A stretch of DNA of 5,638 nucleotides. Origin: Deinococcus ruber. GTDB taxonomy: Bacteria; Deinococcota; Deinococci; Deinococcales; Deinococcaceae. Position numbers and translations under genes: made by a program. Numbering within the stretch: position 1 is the first letter of the stretch; each line of letters opens with the position of its first letter. This document shows positions 4,597-5,638 of the stretch, one piece after another. The DNA is taken from the NCBI RefSeq assembly GCF_014648095.1, contig NZ_BMQL01000108.1, forward strand, positions 1 through 5,638. Direction: 5' to 3'. Below the pieces are notes generated by a model, which saw only the letters and a program-made list of their open reading frames with translations, ran no database searches and had not been told where the DNA came from.

Positions 4597-5538
4597 GTGC
4601 ACCTCGCCTCTGGCCAGCAGGTCATGCTCGGCGGCCCCCTCCCGCCCAGACAACCCGGCATCGTCTAGCGCGGCGAGGAACAAACCTACCTCGCCTGCCG
4701 CGCCCAACTCCAGGCGTTCCAAGCCACGTACCACAGCGACGACCAGTTCACCTGCATTACCTATCACCTCACCCCCGCGGATCCTACCAATCCCCTCCAC
4801 CTGGCCGCCCATCACCTTGCCAGGCGGATTCGCAACTTCCTCGAACAGCTGCCACCCCCCCCACCTGCCGTCGACCCAACGCATTTCGCCTCTCTCTACA
4901 CCCGCCTTGAGCCCCACCCAGAGACCACCCGCGCGCTCGCCCAGGCCCGCCTCACCACCCTCTACAAACGTGCCAACACCCCCATCACACGAAAACAGTC
5001 CAAGCAGCCAAAAATCAAAGCCAAACACGCACAGAAGCAAAGCCTCGCCATCAAAGAGGTGAACCGCCTGCTTGAGGCGCTCGACGAAGAACTCGTGTGC
5101 TGGGCGGACAGTGTCTTGCACAAACATCAACTCCACCAACAGCGTCCAGAAGTCATCCGAAGCCAGAAACGGCAGGCAACGAGAGCAGCGCGAAAAAAAC
5201 GCGCGGCTGCTCGGGTGCAAGCCGACGTCCTGTCCGTAACGCTGCCCTCACCATGGGTCTATCAAGACGCTCTGCCGATGCCCTTCAGCCGCGCCGCACC
5301 CCTTACGCTGACCACACCGACGGGGCGGCCACGCAATACCATCCGCGAACGCCTCCTCCAGCACATCCACCACACTCCACAGCACCTGAGGACGCTGAGC
5401 CCGACCATCAGCACCTGTCAACCCGCCACCGCCATTGCCGCCGCACTGACGTTACATGCAGAAGGCCTGGCGCGAGTCACGCAGTTGCCCTCCGGCGAAC
5501 TCGCCATCGCTCGCAGAGAGCAGGTTCTAAGTAGCTAG
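4597..5538 (+). pseudogene. Long unknown gene interrupted by one TAG
   Basis: From a GTG at 4597 the frame reads HLASGQQVMLGGPLPPRQPG, meets TAG at 4666-4668 (codon 24), then stays open for 289 codons to TAG at 5536. After the stop there is no in-frame ATG, GTG or TTG until 5059, so only a 159-residue tail looks like a gene at first sight; that GTG has GAG directly against it, a poor start. The codons carry mostly C or G in third position across the whole span, which supports coding here rather than in the glycine- and tryptophan-rich antisense frame. I do not recognise the family. The protein has a mixed start, a proline run, a lysine-rich segment (about residues 133-147), a long helical and basic stretch (to about 210), and an end (LARVTQLPSGELAIAR) that could be the wing of a winged helix. 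Loss by one point mutation is the simplest reading. An in-frame ATG at 4624 is another possible start. Confidence 0.65.
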
Positions 5539-5638
5539 CGGGGATAGATTGGTTCATATCGCGATACCCCAGTTGGCTCCACTGACGGCACAGCGAAGGT
5601 CATCCTTGTGTTCGAAATGTCGGGTCTTGAGATCGTGG
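5539..5638. other. Unassigned right end
   Basis: The + frame is open from 5548 to the window edge and ends in residues such as TDGTAKVILVFEMSGLEIV, which could be real protein. There is no clear start codon with a ribosome binding site; the ATG at 5617 has none. An 8-base palindrome, ATCGCGAT, lies at about 5569-5576. A gene may begin here or beyond the edge, but the window does not show it. Confidence 0.2.

Noticed and set aside
4567..4668. Read-through fusion of the cyclic-di-GMP protein with the next frame
   Set aside because: The two are in the same frame, but the EAL domain ends normally at GRPAPLP and a second stop follows at 4666; same frame has a one-in-three chance.
4573..5220. Long - strand frame of 215 residues opposite the interrupted unknown gene
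   Set aside because: It is aligned codon-to-codon with the + frame, its composition is odd (very rich in glycine and tryptophan), and the + frame is longer, more C/G-rich in third positions and extends far beyond it.

Overview
The window looks like an accessory, partly decayed stretch of a GC-rich bacterial genome. Deinococcus or a close relative is my best guess. That rests on the C/G-rich third codon positions, the resemblance of the broken hydrolase and the GAF-GGDEF-EAL protein to proteins I know from that group, and the many short non-coding hairpin repeats, which Deinococcus genomes are known to carry. This is inference from the sequence alone.

Layout: positions 1-201 hold an unassigned lower-GC stretch. 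Positions 202-339 are the C-terminal tail of an IS3-type transposase. From 340 to 949 I find no convincing gene. That stretch instead holds a string of hairpin elements: three members of one family on the + strand (361-435, 427-526, 571-645), a terminator-like hairpin pair (667-734), and one copy of a second repeat family on the - strand (769-860). A small unknown protein (950-1168, +) follows, ending in a strong terminator that runs into a fourth member of the first family (1233-1318). Convergent to it is a broken alpha/beta hydrolase (1368-2019, -), with one internal stop, one frame shift and a missing middle. Next come the second copy of the other repeat family (2166-2260, -) and a small unknown protein (2283-2510, -). 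An intergenic region with short direct repeats (2511-2826) leads to the only large intact gene, a GAF-GGDEF-EAL cyclic-di-GMP protein (2827-4569, +). Just behind it lies a 313-codon reading frame (4597-5538, +) of unknown family. It is broken by a single TAG, so searches that require a start codon see only fragments of it. The last 100 bases are unassigned.

Function: the one clear activity is cyclic-di-GMP signalling. The GGDEF half has a changed signature (SGDEF) and no recognisable product-inhibition site, while the EAL half keeps all the usual catalytic residues. I therefore read it mainly as a phosphodiesterase controlled by the GAF domain. The rest looks like a gene graveyard: transposase tail, dead hydrolase, interrupted unknown gene.

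The least expected signal is the hairpin family at 361-645 and 1233-1318. Its members share a first stem of variable sequence, a spacer of exactly 8 nt and a second stem ending in a T-rich tail. The first-stem sequences differ between copies while pairing is kept, which points to selection on RNA (or single-strand DNA) structure. No CRISPR array, tRNA, rRNA, complete insertion sequence or replication origin was seen.
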